A stretch of DNA of 64,000 nucleotides from Bolinopsis microptera (lineage: Eukaryota > Ctenophora > Tentaculata > Lobata > Bolinopsidae). Position 1 is the first letter of the stretch; every line of letters begins with the position of its first letter. The stretch covers positions 5,744,460 through 5,808,459 of the forward strand of contig NC_087083.1 of assembly GCF_026151205.1 (NCBI RefSeq), written 5' to 3'. Below the pieces are notes generated by a model. That model was not told the DNA's origin. It ran no database searches and saw nothing but the letters and a program-made list of their open reading frames with translations. The translations under genes and the position numbers were made by a program. This document shows positions 23,691 through 35,929 of the stretch, piece by piece.

Positions 23691-26600
23691 TCTGTCGGAA
23701 ATCCGAATTTATCTTACTGCAATCACTTGCTGATATATCAGTTATCTGCGCTTATCGGCAACGGGCCGTTATATTCTATTAATGCTTTTCAAACAAAGTT
23801 ACAACGAATTCTTCATGTCGTGCATCCTGGGTTTGAACAGGATATGGCCGTTTAAAATATTTCCATCACGTTACATTACATAATTCTCAATAAATGTAAT
23901 AGATTTTTAGTGTTGTAATTAGTTTAAAGTTTTAATCGGTCTCGCAGCTCTATTCTATATTTGCCTAACTCATTTAAGAGTGAGCAGACGACAGTATAAA
24001 AAACAGCAGACGACATGGCACCAATTTGGGGAGGACCAACTCCATTTCAACGGATCATACATCTTACATGATTATATATCTTAAACATCGTTTTTGATTT
24101 ATTAGATTTGTTCCATTACATAAGCAAATAAACGGATAGTAATTGTACATCATGTTGCCAGTTATGATAATCCAGGATAACTGCACTGGATAAAGGGAAT
24201 AAAGGTCACTTTTCCTTAACATTTTAAAAGCTTGCACATACCAAGGTAATTTATGTAGTTAAAGTGGATACCTCCCGAACTACCGTAATTTTATGTACTG
24301 AACGGATTAAAAATCTTAAATACGTCCTTCGAGGTCACATTTCACAGGACAAAAAATGCCTACCCATTTTATTTGAATATTAATAAGTTATTTGAATATT
24401 AATAAGTCCGGCATTAACCTGAATTATTCTTAATATCATAACTCGCAAGGTCTTGTGAAAGGATTAGGGAACGTATTTTAACTTAAAAACTTTATTGCTG
24501 ATATCTAACTGAGAAGGAAATCTGCTGTATTTTTGTTATAAATTTATTCGAATCATAGTATATAATATTATGAGTAATGGTTTTTAAAATATTTCTTATC
24601 TGATGATGTGATAAAATTGTTTATGAGAAAGAAACCAGTTTTGAGGCGTAAAAATGAAGAGGACTTAAAGACTGTACATTTTTCACCGTTGAATAAAACT
24701 TAAATATATGGAATGATTAAAAAAAGCAGCCGCAACCTCGCTATTCAGCAAGTCTTGTTGTATGAAACAAATATTATATTGACTGCTAGTAAAATAGACA
24801 TTTCAACTTTTAAATTTTAAACTGTAAAAGCATCTCTCGATTCGATTCGATTTAGGGTCTGATTATATAGCTTCATATTCGATTTGAGCTTCATATATGA
24901 CTGTTAATGACTGTACATATTGTTTTAACTGAAATTAAGTTCAATCAAATGCAATCAAATGCGCCGTTTATTTTTGAAAACACAAAAATAGCAGAGAAAT
25001 TCCCTCTTCCATTAGACATGTAACTTAAACTTCAGTTTGACTTCTGTGCTGCTGTTACTGCTAGGAAGGCATTCTTTTTATTTTACATACAAGCTATAAA
25101 TAATTGCTTATTTTACGGATGTAGTATATCTAAGATTTTATCCAGTATGTATAATATACATACTGGATACAATGTTAGACCTCAACTTATGGCTCTGAAC
25201 TTTTACTCACCGGCCTCACTATAGTTTAGCATGGTTTAAGTAGATAATTAAGCTAGTAGCTGAAAAAATAAGCATGAAACCTGTAGCTTAAAGTCCTTAA
25301 AGTCTGATAATAAAATTCTGGTGAAATACCGGACTTGGATATTAGAATTAGAATTAAATTTGGATATAAACTTATATTGCACCGAGTGCCCATTTCAGAA
25401 AATCACCGAGCACCAGCTCATGTATAATTTAGGCATTTAACCGTTATTAAACGCGCTCATGCCACAACGTTCCGAAAGATATCGCTCTGTCAGAATAAGA
25501 AATTACTGAAGGGCAGTCGTCACTCACCAAATCATGGTGCAAATAGTATTGGATCTCATAAGAGTTGCGAAAATAACAAGAGAGCTTTTCGAATATGTTG
25601 CAAGAAAATCTGACCGAAAGGATCGTGGCCGTACTGCAAAAAGAAAAGGTTCGCCATTTTGTTGTTTGCTGAGAATAAGAACCATATGCTTTTTGGACGA
25701 ATTAGCGCTGGCGCGCGCGCCAAATTTATTAGTTGTATGTAAAAAGTTGATGCGGTAACACTTAAATCTGAACGTGAACTCTTCGTAGCGCGGATCACTG
25801 GAATTTTCATTTTGAAATAACTCGCATACCAATGCAGGAATTCATAATATGAAGGTGTAGGACTCATATCACATCATAACATATTGATGAGATAAATATT
25901 GGTATCAAAATTTTACCAAAAAACTCATCGGATGATGGTAAGAAAACGTTTTTACACATTGACAGTCAAAAACAAAAAAAAATAATATCAGTGTCAAATT
26001 AAGCGAGTGAAAATTGCTACCCGGTGGTTTTCGATGCTTCCGTATCCCCCGCACACTTTAAAAAGCATACAAACGATATTCGGACAAAAAAATTCTGTGC
26101 TCGCGCTTGGCGCTTATTACACTGACTAATAAGTAAGATATAAAATGCCCGTGGTCACAGTACAGATACAGCCAATTAAAATGTAGCTCGCACTGATCAA
26201 AACAACGTAATTACTACAAAAGTACAAAGTCGATCAAAATATCGCTCAAAAATCTAGAGTATTAACGCGTAATCTGTTATACTCTTAAAATATTTGTTTC
26301 AAGACCGTCAACAAGTTCAACTCGGCGTGCGTTTTGGTACAAATTTGAATTGCTTAAATATTAATCGTTTTAGCGTTTAAATGTAAAATTTTGATTTTGA
26401 CCTCAAACTTTAATGTCGGCGCCACAATCGTTTCTTGTATTTTGATTATTTTCTTTGGGAATAGAACTTTGAGTACCTCAATCTTGTGCTATCCTCAGTG
26501 ACCAGGACCCCGTAAAGTGTTAAGCTGTAAGATGGTCATTCTACTATTCTAGGAAAAAAAATCATCAAAACAGTGAAATTTGGGTCGCGGAAAACTAAAA

Positions 26601-27285
26601 TTCGAATATGGCCTACTAGTAGGACATATTCAAAATTTTCATTGCATCAAAATTGTCTCCGGATATACTGGTTCCAGTACCTTGATCTTAAAATATATAT
26701 CTGCTACAGCTGTATACAGTGTCCAGCTCTGTTATCCTTAAAAAGAAAACGTATTTTGTTCAGTGTTCAAGTTGTCAACAAGTTTAAAACATGCGAGACA
26801 TTTTCGATTGATTTTTTCAGCTAATTAAATTATTTGGTCGACCATAATGTACGGGTAACTTTGTATCAATATTGGTTCACATTCATGTATGTGACCAGTA
26901 ACAGGGTCTCAACTCCCATTTAGGGACAATTCCAGATTTAAAATTCAAAAATTACACCCTTAGAAAGTTAGAAGTTGTAACAATAGAATTGTTAACAATT
27001 AAGGTAAAATGTAATGTTACACTTCATTCCAACACACTGCGTGTATCAGATAACATTCCTCCAGATTTAATTATCATTATTATTGAACAGATCACCTCTC
27101 CCAATAGGCGCCGATTAATTAATATTGTGATCCATAGATTTCAGATGATTGAGATAGAAACTACAAAGTCCTTGGAGTGGTTCAACGAATTAGAGCCTAC
27201 TTATAACAGCTCTTAACTTCGTATATACTGGAAAAGCGTTCAAATGTAACAGTTCTATTGTTCTCTTTTGTTTTTAAGAAGCTTA
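23691..27285. other. Intergenic DNA without recognisable genes
   Basis: Frames are short and lack domains. A 25-bp perfect palindrome (ccagtatgta..tacatactgg) lies at 25142-25166. A dispersed-repeat fragment lies at about 26010-26260, related to 13405-14680 (gctacccggtgg, the 'gcgcttggcgcttattacactgac' block, and 'gatacagcc.attaaaatgtagctcgcactga'). Confidence 0.6.
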
Positions 27286-27289
27286 ATTG

Positions 27290-27490
27290 ATACGCTGTGG
27301 ACCATTAGTCAACATTAACAAACTGTATGGTAATCGGTAGCCGTTATTGTTTCTAAATGCCCCTAGGTTAAATAATTGCAGATCAGAGGAGACTTGAGGA
27401 ATTAAGGCAAAGCACTCTCACACAGTTCTCTAACACAGTTTTAACAAAAATTCCTGACATAACAACAAATTCCAACTTTAAGAACAATGG
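27290..27490 (+). promoter_or_regulatory. Conserved upstream block of gene B
   Basis: The sequence runs from 'gtggacca.tagtcaacatta' and 'acaaactgta' through 'gatcagaggagacttgagga' to 'aattcctga...attcc...ttaagaacaat'. It recurs before genes C (40862-41070), D (second half, 53283-53385) and E (56826-57010). The ATG lies about 560 bp downstream. It could be a promoter, enhancer or non-coding first exon; the sequence does not tell which. Confidence 0.6.
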
Positions 27491-27775
27491 ACTTCCATTG
27501 TTAATGTTTCTTACAACTGGAGGATCAATCCCCCTCGCCAGTTAGCATTTCTTGATAACGTTTCCGATATTGCAAATTGTATATGGGCAGAGTGCTCAGT
27601 GCATAGTAACACCTTTTTTAAAAACCTTTCAAAGCAAATCCTTTTTCTGCGAGCTACTAAAATTAGAAAGTCACTTAGAATACCAGTTTTGCGATCAACT
27701 TTCCAACAGCTAATATTAAGCAGTTTTTGAAACAACTGCGTTACAAATGGAAGATTAATTTCAAATAATTTTTCC

Positions 27776-27834
27776 GAAGCTCAAACATTGCTCAAACATT
27801 GCTCAAACATTGCTCAAAGTTCAAACATTGCTTC
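27776..27834. repeat. Short tandem repeat (gctcaaacatt)n
   Basis: Four to five copies of a gctcaaacatt unit stand just upstream of gene B. A single related unit stands at the equivalent place before gene E (near 57675), so the expansion is specific to the gene B copy. Confidence 0.8.
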
Positions 27835-28051
27835 CATTTGGTAAGTCGAACCGGCCTTCTGGGTTGGGATTGATATGCCGTTGATATGTGTTTTAAAACC
27901 CTGTGGTTGATACACTGTACACTGCCCCTTTATTCACTTTGTGATTACGACATAAAGAATTAAAAATAATGTACGTGCTCGTGGTAATTTTACAAAACTG
28001 TTAATTTTATTCCACTTTTAACTAGAGGAATGAAACTTTAAAACGTCACAT

Positions 28052-31000
28052 ATGAGGCGGCGAGGTTACAATAATTCGTTCACAACATTAGAGGACGTCT
28101 CTGAAGCCGATACTGATGTAGAAGGTTAGTTCCTTCACAGCAGGGATTACAGTTACACTGATCTAAAAGATAAATTTGCTTGTCTGTACAATCTGCCGAC
28201 TTAGAGTTATTCATCCCCATTTATAAGCTGACGATAGTAATAGTGTTAATCTGCTTGACAATTTAAGCCCTCAAATTTTGGAGCAAACTACATAATATGT
28301 ATTAAAGTATTAACCGAAATATTGCCCATTCCAGAGCTCGAGTCAGTGGAAATGAGTGCGGATATGGAAGTAGAAGTGAGCCTGGAGGCGTCTCTGCCAT
28401 CAGTGGAACTTAACCATACCTTTGAAACTCATGAACCAGAAACCCCGACAGGTATGAGGTCTATAAAGTAAATATTGATATAATTATAGAGGTACCCTTG
28501 AGATATAAAATAGGGGTTGTTAAGATTTCAATTAAAATATTGATTAGATCGAAGTTCAGTCAGAATTTGATAAAAACCTGTGCTAGTTTTCAATTTGTGC
28601 CCGATTTAAACGATACATTTCAGCTGATGATGTCCTCAGGGAACAACTCCAGGCTGCCGAAGAGAATTTTGTCAAAACAGTAGATGACATACACGTTGAA
28701 ATTGTGGACTTTGTATTGCATGCAGCCACGGATATCAACAGTGAGAAAGTAGCAGCCATAGACAAGCTTTGCATGGAATTTGAAGAATCATCTGCCAAAT
28801 TACAAGACAAAACACCAGCTAATTTTGGAGTAGACAAAGCAACAGAAAATGAAACAAAAGCTCTGGAAGACGCAACTTCTGAGGCTAAAGTCGAGACACT
28901 AAAATTGTTGAAACTGAAATTCCAGTTGATCAGGTTAAAGCACCTAATGTTGATATCGAAACACCAGATGGTAAAATCGAAACAACCAAACAAATCACTC
29001 CGTGAGGATATCTACGATTGTGTTGACCAACCTCCAAAATTGAAAAGCCAGCTGACAGATATGAAGTCTAAAGTAGAGACGCTCAAAGCTGAAGTCAAAG
29101 AAATGATGTTGGATATCGGAGAACCAGAAATACAAGTTGAAAAACCAGAAATGGAAGATGAAGAGTTTTTAGAACAGGCGAAGAAGTTTTTTGAAAAAGC
29201 TAACAAGCAGCTGATGTTAGCTGAACCAAATGTTGAAATTGCAGTTCCAGCTGTCGAAGAGTTTTTAAAACAGGCAAGAAATTTTTTTGAAGAGGCATAT
29301 CAAGACCTGATGTTAGTCGAAATGAAAACACCAGCTGTTGAAACAGGAAAACAAGCTTGTGAACAGTTTCTAGAACAGGCAAAGAATTTCTATCAAGACC
29401 AAGAGGCATTTATAAATATGAGGAGACCAGTAGAATTCAAAACACTAACTGTCGAAGTTGAGGCACAAAATGTCCAAAACGAAGCACCAGATATGAAAAT
29501 CGAAGCACCGGTTGTCGAATCAGAAACACCGACCATGGAAATCGAAAGACCAACAGAAGAAGTTGAAACACCAGCTATCGAAATCGAAGCACGAGCTTTA
29601 GAGATAAAGATTCCAATATGTCAGGTTGGATCGCCAGATTATGAAGTTTTAACACCAGATTCCGAAATCGGAGCACCGTTTGTCGAATTCGAAAGATCAG
29701 CTGAAGAAGTTGAAACATCAGCTGTCGAAATCGAAGCACCAGCTTTAGAGATAGAGATTCCAGCTGACCAGGTTGAATCGCCAGATGATGAAGTTTTAAC
29801 ACCAGATTCCGAAATCGGAGCACCGTTTGTCGAATTCGAAAGATCAGCTGAAGAAGTTGAAACATCAGCTGTCGAAATCGAAGCACCAGCTTTAGAGATA
29901 GAGATTCCAGCTGACCAGGTTGAATCGCCAGATGATGAAGTTTTAACATCAGATTCCGAAATCGGAGCACCGTTTGTCGAATTCGAAAGATCAGCTGAAG
30001 AAGTTGAAACACCAGCTGTCGAAATCGAAGCACCAGCTTTAGAGATAGAGATTCCAGCTGACCAGGTTGAATCGCCAGATGATGAAGTTTTAACATCAGA
30101 TTCCGAAATCGGAGCACCGTTTGTCGAATTCGAAAGATCAGCTGAAGAAGTTGAAACACCAGCTGTCGAAATCGAAGCACCAGCTTTAGAGATAGAGATT
30201 CCAGCTGGTCAGGTTGAATCGCCAGATGATGAAGTTTTAACATCAGATTCCGAAATCGGAGCACCGTTTGTCGAATTTGAAAGACAAGCTGAAGAAGTTG
30301 AAACACCAGCTGTCGAAATCGAAGCACCAGCTTTAGAGATAGAAATTCCAGCTGACCAGGTTGAATCGCCAGATGATGAAGTTTTAACATCAGATTCCGA
30401 AATCGGAGCACCGTTTGTCGAATTTGAAAGATCAGCTGAAGAAGTTGAAACATCAGCTGTCGAAATCGAAGCACCAGCTTTAGAGATAGAGATTCCAGCT
30501 GACCAGGTTGAATCGCCAGATGATGAAGTTTTAACACCAGATTCCGAAATCGGAGCACCGTTTGTCGAATTCGAAAGATCAGCTGAAGAAGTTGAAACAT
30601 CAGCTGTCGAAATCGAAGCACCAGCTTTAGAGATAGAGATTCCAGCTGACCAGGTTGAATCGCCAGATGATGAAGTTTTAACATCAGATTCCGAAATCGG
30701 AGCACCGTTTGTCGAATTCGAAAGATCAGCTGAAGAAGTTGAAACACCAGCTGTCGAAATCGAAGCACCAGCTTTAGAGATAGAGATTCCAGCTGACCAG
30801 GTTGAATCGCCAGATGATGAAGTTTTAACACCAGATTCCGAAATCGGAGCACCGTTTGTCGAATTTGAAAGACAAGCTGAAGAAGTTGAAACACCAGCTG
30901 TCGAAATCGAAGCACCAGCTTTAGAGATAGAGATTCCAGCTGGTCAGGTTAAATCGCCAGATGATGAAGTTTTAACACCAGATTCCGAAATCGGAGCACC

Positions 31001-34000
31001 GTTTGTCGAATTCGAAAGATCAGCAGAAGAAGTTGAAACATCAGCTGTTGAAGTCGAAGCACCAGCTTTAGAGATAGAGATTCCAGCTGATCAGGTTGCA
31101 AAAGTTGAAAGTGAAACGGCGAAAGCGATTTGGGCAGAGGGTCCGGGATTGATGGGCTGCTTTGTGGGTGATCGAGGCTACTTCCAAGTCTTCAACGAAG
31201 ATGCTGGAAAAGGTACACTGAGTATGCGAGTTAAAAGACCCAATGCCAAATCCGACTCCGGGAAGTGGAAGGGCGCGAAACGGGTGATTTCCTGTGATTA
31301 TAACCCAAAAATAGCTGGAGAATACACTATCCAAATTAAGTGGAAGCACGAACATATCAAGGGCAGTCCATTCATAATACAAGTCAATAAACGTCCAGAA
31401 ATCGAAATCGAAGCACCAGATGTTGCAATTGAAGCCCCGGTTGTCGAATCAGAAAGACCAGCTGAGGAAGTTGAAACACCAGCTGAGGAAGTTGAAACAC
31501 CAGCTGAGGAAGTTAAAACACCGGCTGAAGAAGTTGAAACACCGACTGAGGAAGTTGAAACACCTGATATTGCGATCGAAGCCTCGGTTGTCGAATCAGA
31601 AAGACCAGCTGAGGAAGTTGAAACACCGACTGAAGAAGTTGAAACACCAGCTGAGGAAGTTGAAACACCTGATATTGCGATCGAAGCCTCGGTTGTCGAA
31701 TCAGAAACACCAGCTGAGGAAGTTGAAACACCGGCTGAGAAAGTTGAAACACCAGCTGAGGAAGTTGAAACACCTGATATTGCGATCGAAGCCTCGGTTG
31801 TCGAATCAGAAAGACCAGCTGATGAAGTTGAAACACCGGCTGAAGAAGTTGAAACACCAGCTGAGCAAGTTGAAACACCTGATATTGCGATCGAAGCCCC
31901 GGTTGTCGAATCAGAAAGACCAGCTGAGGAAGTTGAAACACCGGCTGAAGAAGTTGAAACATCAGTTGTTGGAATTGAAACACCAGCTGCCGAAAACGAA
32001 ATGCAAGAAGCGATATGGGCAAAAGGTCCAGGCTTGATAAACTGTTTTGTGGGAGATAAGGGTGACTTCAAAGTTTTCACGCAAAATGCAGGACACGGTA
32101 TTCTAAGTGTGGAAGTGAAGGGACCCAGGGGTAAATATCAAGTAAGTAAGTGGAAGGGAGCTAAACAAACCGTAACTTATAGATACAACCCAGAGGCGGC
32201 CGGAAAGTACACTATCAACATCAAGTGGGAGGAAGAACATATCAAGGGTAGTCCATTCAGGATAAAAGCCAGAAAAGGTCCAGCAATCAAAACAGAAACA
32301 CCAGTACTTGAAATCGAAGCACCAGCAATTGAATTAGAAAAACCGGCTGTCGAAATCGATGGATCAGTTGTTGAATCAGAAAGAGCAACTATGGAAACTG
32401 AAAAACCAGCTGTGGAAGTTGAAACACCAGCTGCCGAAATCGAAACGTTGGAGGCGATAACGGCAAAGGGTCCGGGCTTGATAGACTGTTTTGTGGGAGA
32501 TAAGGGCGACTTCGAAGTTATCACCAAAGATGCAGGACATGGTACATTAACTGTGCAAGTGAATGGACCCAGAGGTAAATATCAAGTAATAAAGTGGAGA
32601 GGAGCAAAACGGACAGTAACCTATAGATACAACCCAGAAGTAGCTGGAAAGTACACTATTAACATCAAGTGGGAGGAAGAACATATCGTAGGCAGTCCAT
32701 TTAAGGTAAAAGTCAGGAAACGTTTATCAATAAAAACCACCGAAACACAAAACTTGATATGGGCAGAAGGTTCGGGCTTAATGGACTGTTTTGTGGGTGA
32801 TCCAGGTGACTTAAAGATCTTTAACAGACAACCTGGACAAGGTACAATAAGTGTGCGAGTGAAGGGACCCAGAGCCAGACCTCAAGTAATTAAGTGGAAG
32901 GAAGCGAAACAGACCATTACCTGCAAATACAGTCCAAAAGTAGCGGGAAAGTACGACATCAATATCAAGTGGGAAGAAGAACATATCATAGGCAGTCCAT
33001 TCAAGATAAAAGTCAGGAAACGTTCAGCAAACGAAATCGAAACACCAGCTGTTGAAGTTGAAACACCAGCTGTGGAAGTTGAAACACCAGCTGTGGAAGT
33101 TGAAACGCCAGCTGTCGAAATTGAGGCACCAGCTGTGGAAATCGAGGCACCAGCTGTGGAAGTTGAAGCACCCTCTGTAGAAGTTGAAACACCAGCTTTC
33201 GAAATTGAAGCTTCAGCTGTGAAAGTTGAAACACCAGCCATCGAAATCGAAGCACCCTCTGTAGAAGTTGAAACACCAGCTTTTGAAATCGAAGCACCAG
33301 CTTTGGAAGTTGAAACACCAGCTTTTGAAGTTGAAACACCAGCTATCGAACTCGAAGCAGCAGTTGTGGAAGTTGAAATACCAGCTTTTGAAATTGAAAA
33401 ATCAGCTATCGAAATCGAAGGACCAGCTGTTGAGATTGAAACACAAGCTGTAGAAATCGAGGCACCAGCTGTGGAAGTTGAAACACCAGCTATCGAAATC
33501 GAAGCAGCAGCTGAGGAAATTGAAACACCAGCTATCGAAATCGAAGCACTAGCTGTAGAAGTTAAAACACCAGCTATCGAAATCGAGGCACCAGCGGTTC
33601 AGATTGAAACACCAGCCATCGAAATCGAAGCACTAGCTGTAGAAGTTGAAACACCAGCTATCGAAATCGAGGCACCAGCGGTTGAGATTGAAACACCAGC
33701 CCTCGAAATCGAAGCACCTTCTGTAGACGTTGAAACACCAGATGTAGAAATCGAAGCACCAGCTGTAGAAGTTGAAACGCCAGCTATCGAAATCGAGGCA
33801 CTAGCTGTAGAAGTTGAAACGCCAGCTATCGAAATCGAGGCACCAGCTGTTGAGATTGAAACACCAGCCATCGAAATCGAAGCAACAGCTGTTGAGATTG
33901 AAACACCAGCTATCGAAATCGAAACACCTGCTGTGGAAGTTGAAACATCAGCTATCGAAATCGAAGCAGCAGCTGTTGAGATTGAAACACCAGCCATCGA

Positions 34001-35168
34001 AATCGAAGCACTATCTGTAGAAGTTGAAACACCAGCTATCGAAATCGAGGCACCAGTGGTTGAGATTGAAACACCAGCCATCGAAATCGAAGCACCTTCT
34101 GTAGACATTGAAACGCTAGATGTAGAAATCGAAGCACCAGCTGTAAAAGTTGAAACGCCAGCTATCGAAATCGAGGCACCAGCTGTAGAAGTTGAAACGC
34201 CAGCTATCGAAATCGAGGCACCAGCTGTTGAGATTGAAACACCAGTCATAGAAATCAAAGCAGCAGCTATGGAAATTGAAACACCAGCTGTAGAAATCGA
34301 AGCACCAGCTGTGGAAGTTGAAACACCAGCTATCGAAATCGGGGCACTAGCTGTTGAGATTGAAACACCAGCTATCGAAATCGAAGCACCAGCTGTAGAA
34401 GTTGAAACGCCAGCTTTCGATATCAAAGCAGCAGCTATCGAACTCGAAGCACCAGCTGCTGAAGTTGAAACACCGGCAATCGAAATAGAGGCACCAGCTG
34501 TTGAAGTTGAAACACCAGCATTCGAAATCGATGCACCAGCTGTTGAGATCGAAGCACCAGCTATCGAAATCGTGGCACCAGCTGTTGAGATTGAAACAAC
34601 AGTCATCGAAATTGAAGCAGCAGCTATGGAAATTGAAACACCAGCTGTAGAAATCGAAGCACCAGCTGTGGAAGTTGAAACACCAGCTATCGAAATCGGG
34701 GCACTAGCTGTTGAGATTGAAACAACAGCTATAGAAATCGAAGCACCAGCTGCAGAAGTTCAAACACCAGCTTTAGATATCGAAGCAGTAGCTATCGAAC
34801 TCGAAGCACCAGCTGTTGAAGTTGAAACACCAGCTATAGAAATCGATGCACCAGCTGTTGAGATTGAAACACCAGCTATCGAAATCGAAGCACCAGCTGC
34901 TGAAGTTGAAACACCAGCTTTCAAAATTGCAACTCCAGCTGTGGAAGTTGAAACACCAGCTATCGAAATCGAGGCACCAGCTGTAGAAGTTGAAACACCA
35001 GCTTTCGAAATCAAAGCAGCAGCTATTGAACTCGAAGCACCAGTTGTTGAAGTTGAAACACCAGTTGTAGAAATTGAAGCACCCTCTGCAGAAATCGAAG
35101 CTCCAGCTATCGAAATCGAGGCACTAGCTGTAGAAATCAAAATTTTGGCTGACCAGGCTTACGATTAG
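28052..35168 (+). CDS. Gene B: four-filamin-repeat, acidic-heptad protein (three exons)
   Basis: Predicted join is 28052-28124, 28335-28451 and 28624-35168. All three pieces fit phase 1 and give 2244 residues. Exon 1 starts MRRRGYNNSF, and exon 3 begins with a helical segment (LREQLQAAEENFVKTV). A frame-switched basic stretch and DQPPKL..QLTDMKSK follow, then three FLEQA motifs (29160-29400). A ten-copy 49-residue acidic array spans about 29590-31095. Filamin Ig-like repeats lie at about 31126-31395, 32010-32275, 32455-32722 and 32755-33025. EEVETPA heptads separate the first two, and about 2.1 kb of V-E-(I/V)-E-(A/T)-P-A heptads ends the protein. No LFRP cassette is present in the normal frame. 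No transmembrane segment or signal peptide is seen, so a cytoplasmic scaffold or spring-like role is inferred. Introns are 210 and 172 bp. Confidence 0.85.
29590..31095 (+). repeat. 147-bp coding tandem repeat of gene B, ten copies
   Basis: The unit is 49 residues (EIPADQVESPDDEVLTPDSE, then IGAPFVEFERSAEEVET, then (S/P)AVEIEAPALEI), exactly seven heptads. Ten copies are counted by the EVLT motif. They are nearly identical at the DNA level; differences are mostly T/S and S/Q swaps shared between non-adjacent copies. That pattern suggests gene conversion. Confidence 0.92.
31126..33025 (+). other. Four filamin-type Ig-like repeats of gene B
   Basis: Each has A.G.GL..CFVGD..(Y/D)(F/L), AG.G.(L/I)(S/T), a WK.AK segment, a Y.P..AG.Y.I.IKW strand pair and EEHI.GSPF.(I/V). 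Repeats 2 and 3 have VTYRY where the other two have a cysteine (ISCDY, ITCKY). The last three repeats are nearly contiguous (short linkers of 30-60 residues), so they could act as one rod. The first is set off by about 200 acidic residues. Confidence 0.9.
33030..35160 (+). repeat. C-terminal acidic heptad array of gene B
   Basis: The unit is seven residues (V/I)-E-(I/V)-E-(A/T)-P-A, coded by a 21-bp repeat (gctgttgaaatcgaagcacca and variants) for about 100 units. Hydrophobic and acidic residues alternate with a proline every seventh position, as in AHNAK-like and PEVK-like segments. Other frames across it are open because of this periodicity and are not genes. Confidence 0.92.
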
Positions 35169-35920
35169 TCTTTACAGCTGTTACAGTACATAATTGTGCC
35201 ATTAGAGCATTAGGATTTTAGGACTGAACTTATTGAATAATTTGTATGATACTTGATCTTAATTTAATTGCTTCGCGGGAAACCAGATTTTGTGAATACG
35301 TTATTTACATTAAATGTTTGTGAATAGTGGACCTTGAGGGTGAAAATAACAAGTACAAATATTGATAAACAGACTGGTATTTTTAGTTCGTTTATAATTT
35401 CTTCCGTTTTTCTTGATGCTTAATTATTTTATGCGATTTACACTTTATTACTCCAAAGGTTTTTCGTAATGATTGCAATCTTAGTGAAAGTGAGTGGTGA
35501 AATTAGGTGAAATTTCTCTTAATGTCAGATTATTTACCTTAATTGTTTATCGTCTTCTTATTTTTGAGAAAGTTTATTGTTTATTGCATTTAGATAAAAA
35601 TATTGTATTATTGTTTGAAAAGAAAAAGTAAAACACCTTTTCACGTCACTTCACAACAGCTGAAATTATTTTAACGTGGCCTTCAAAATAGGTCACTATT
35701 GCGTTCTCTCCATCACGCAGGTCTCACAAAAAGTAGTTCTATTAGCTCATTAGCTATTCAGTGAAACGGCAACTCATTCTATCAAGTTTTAAACTAATTT
35801 CACAACTACAATTAAATAGATTTATTGAGGACGTTACAGAAGGAATGTATTTAATGTAATTATGGAGGAGTCCTAACTCTCCTCACGTCCGTAAATGGAG
35901 TTTTCTTTGTATCATATCTG
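35169..35920. other. 3' flank of gene B
   Basis: No coding region is seen. The interval 35275-35640 shares blocks with the 3' flanks of genes A and C (ttgtgaata.tg, tttagata.aaatattgta, attgttt.aaaagaaaaag), consistent with duplication of whole gene units. Confidence 0.6.
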
Positions 35921-35929
35921 TCGTTAAGG

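Noticed and set aside
25524-25867. Overlapping frames on both strands of about 100 codons
   Set aside because: They oppose each other, show no recognisable domain and lack a matching splice or start context.
29575-30915. A 446-codon minus-strand frame of FRQLVFQLLQL repeats across gene B
   Set aside because: It is the antisense of the 147-bp coding array, with the same 49-residue period; no start context or domain is seen.
33599-34606. Minus-strand Ser/Ala/Gly-rich frames (ISTAGVSISIAGAS type) opposite genes A-E
   Set aside because: They are mirror translations of the VEIETPA heptad and have silk-like composition only because of the repeat.
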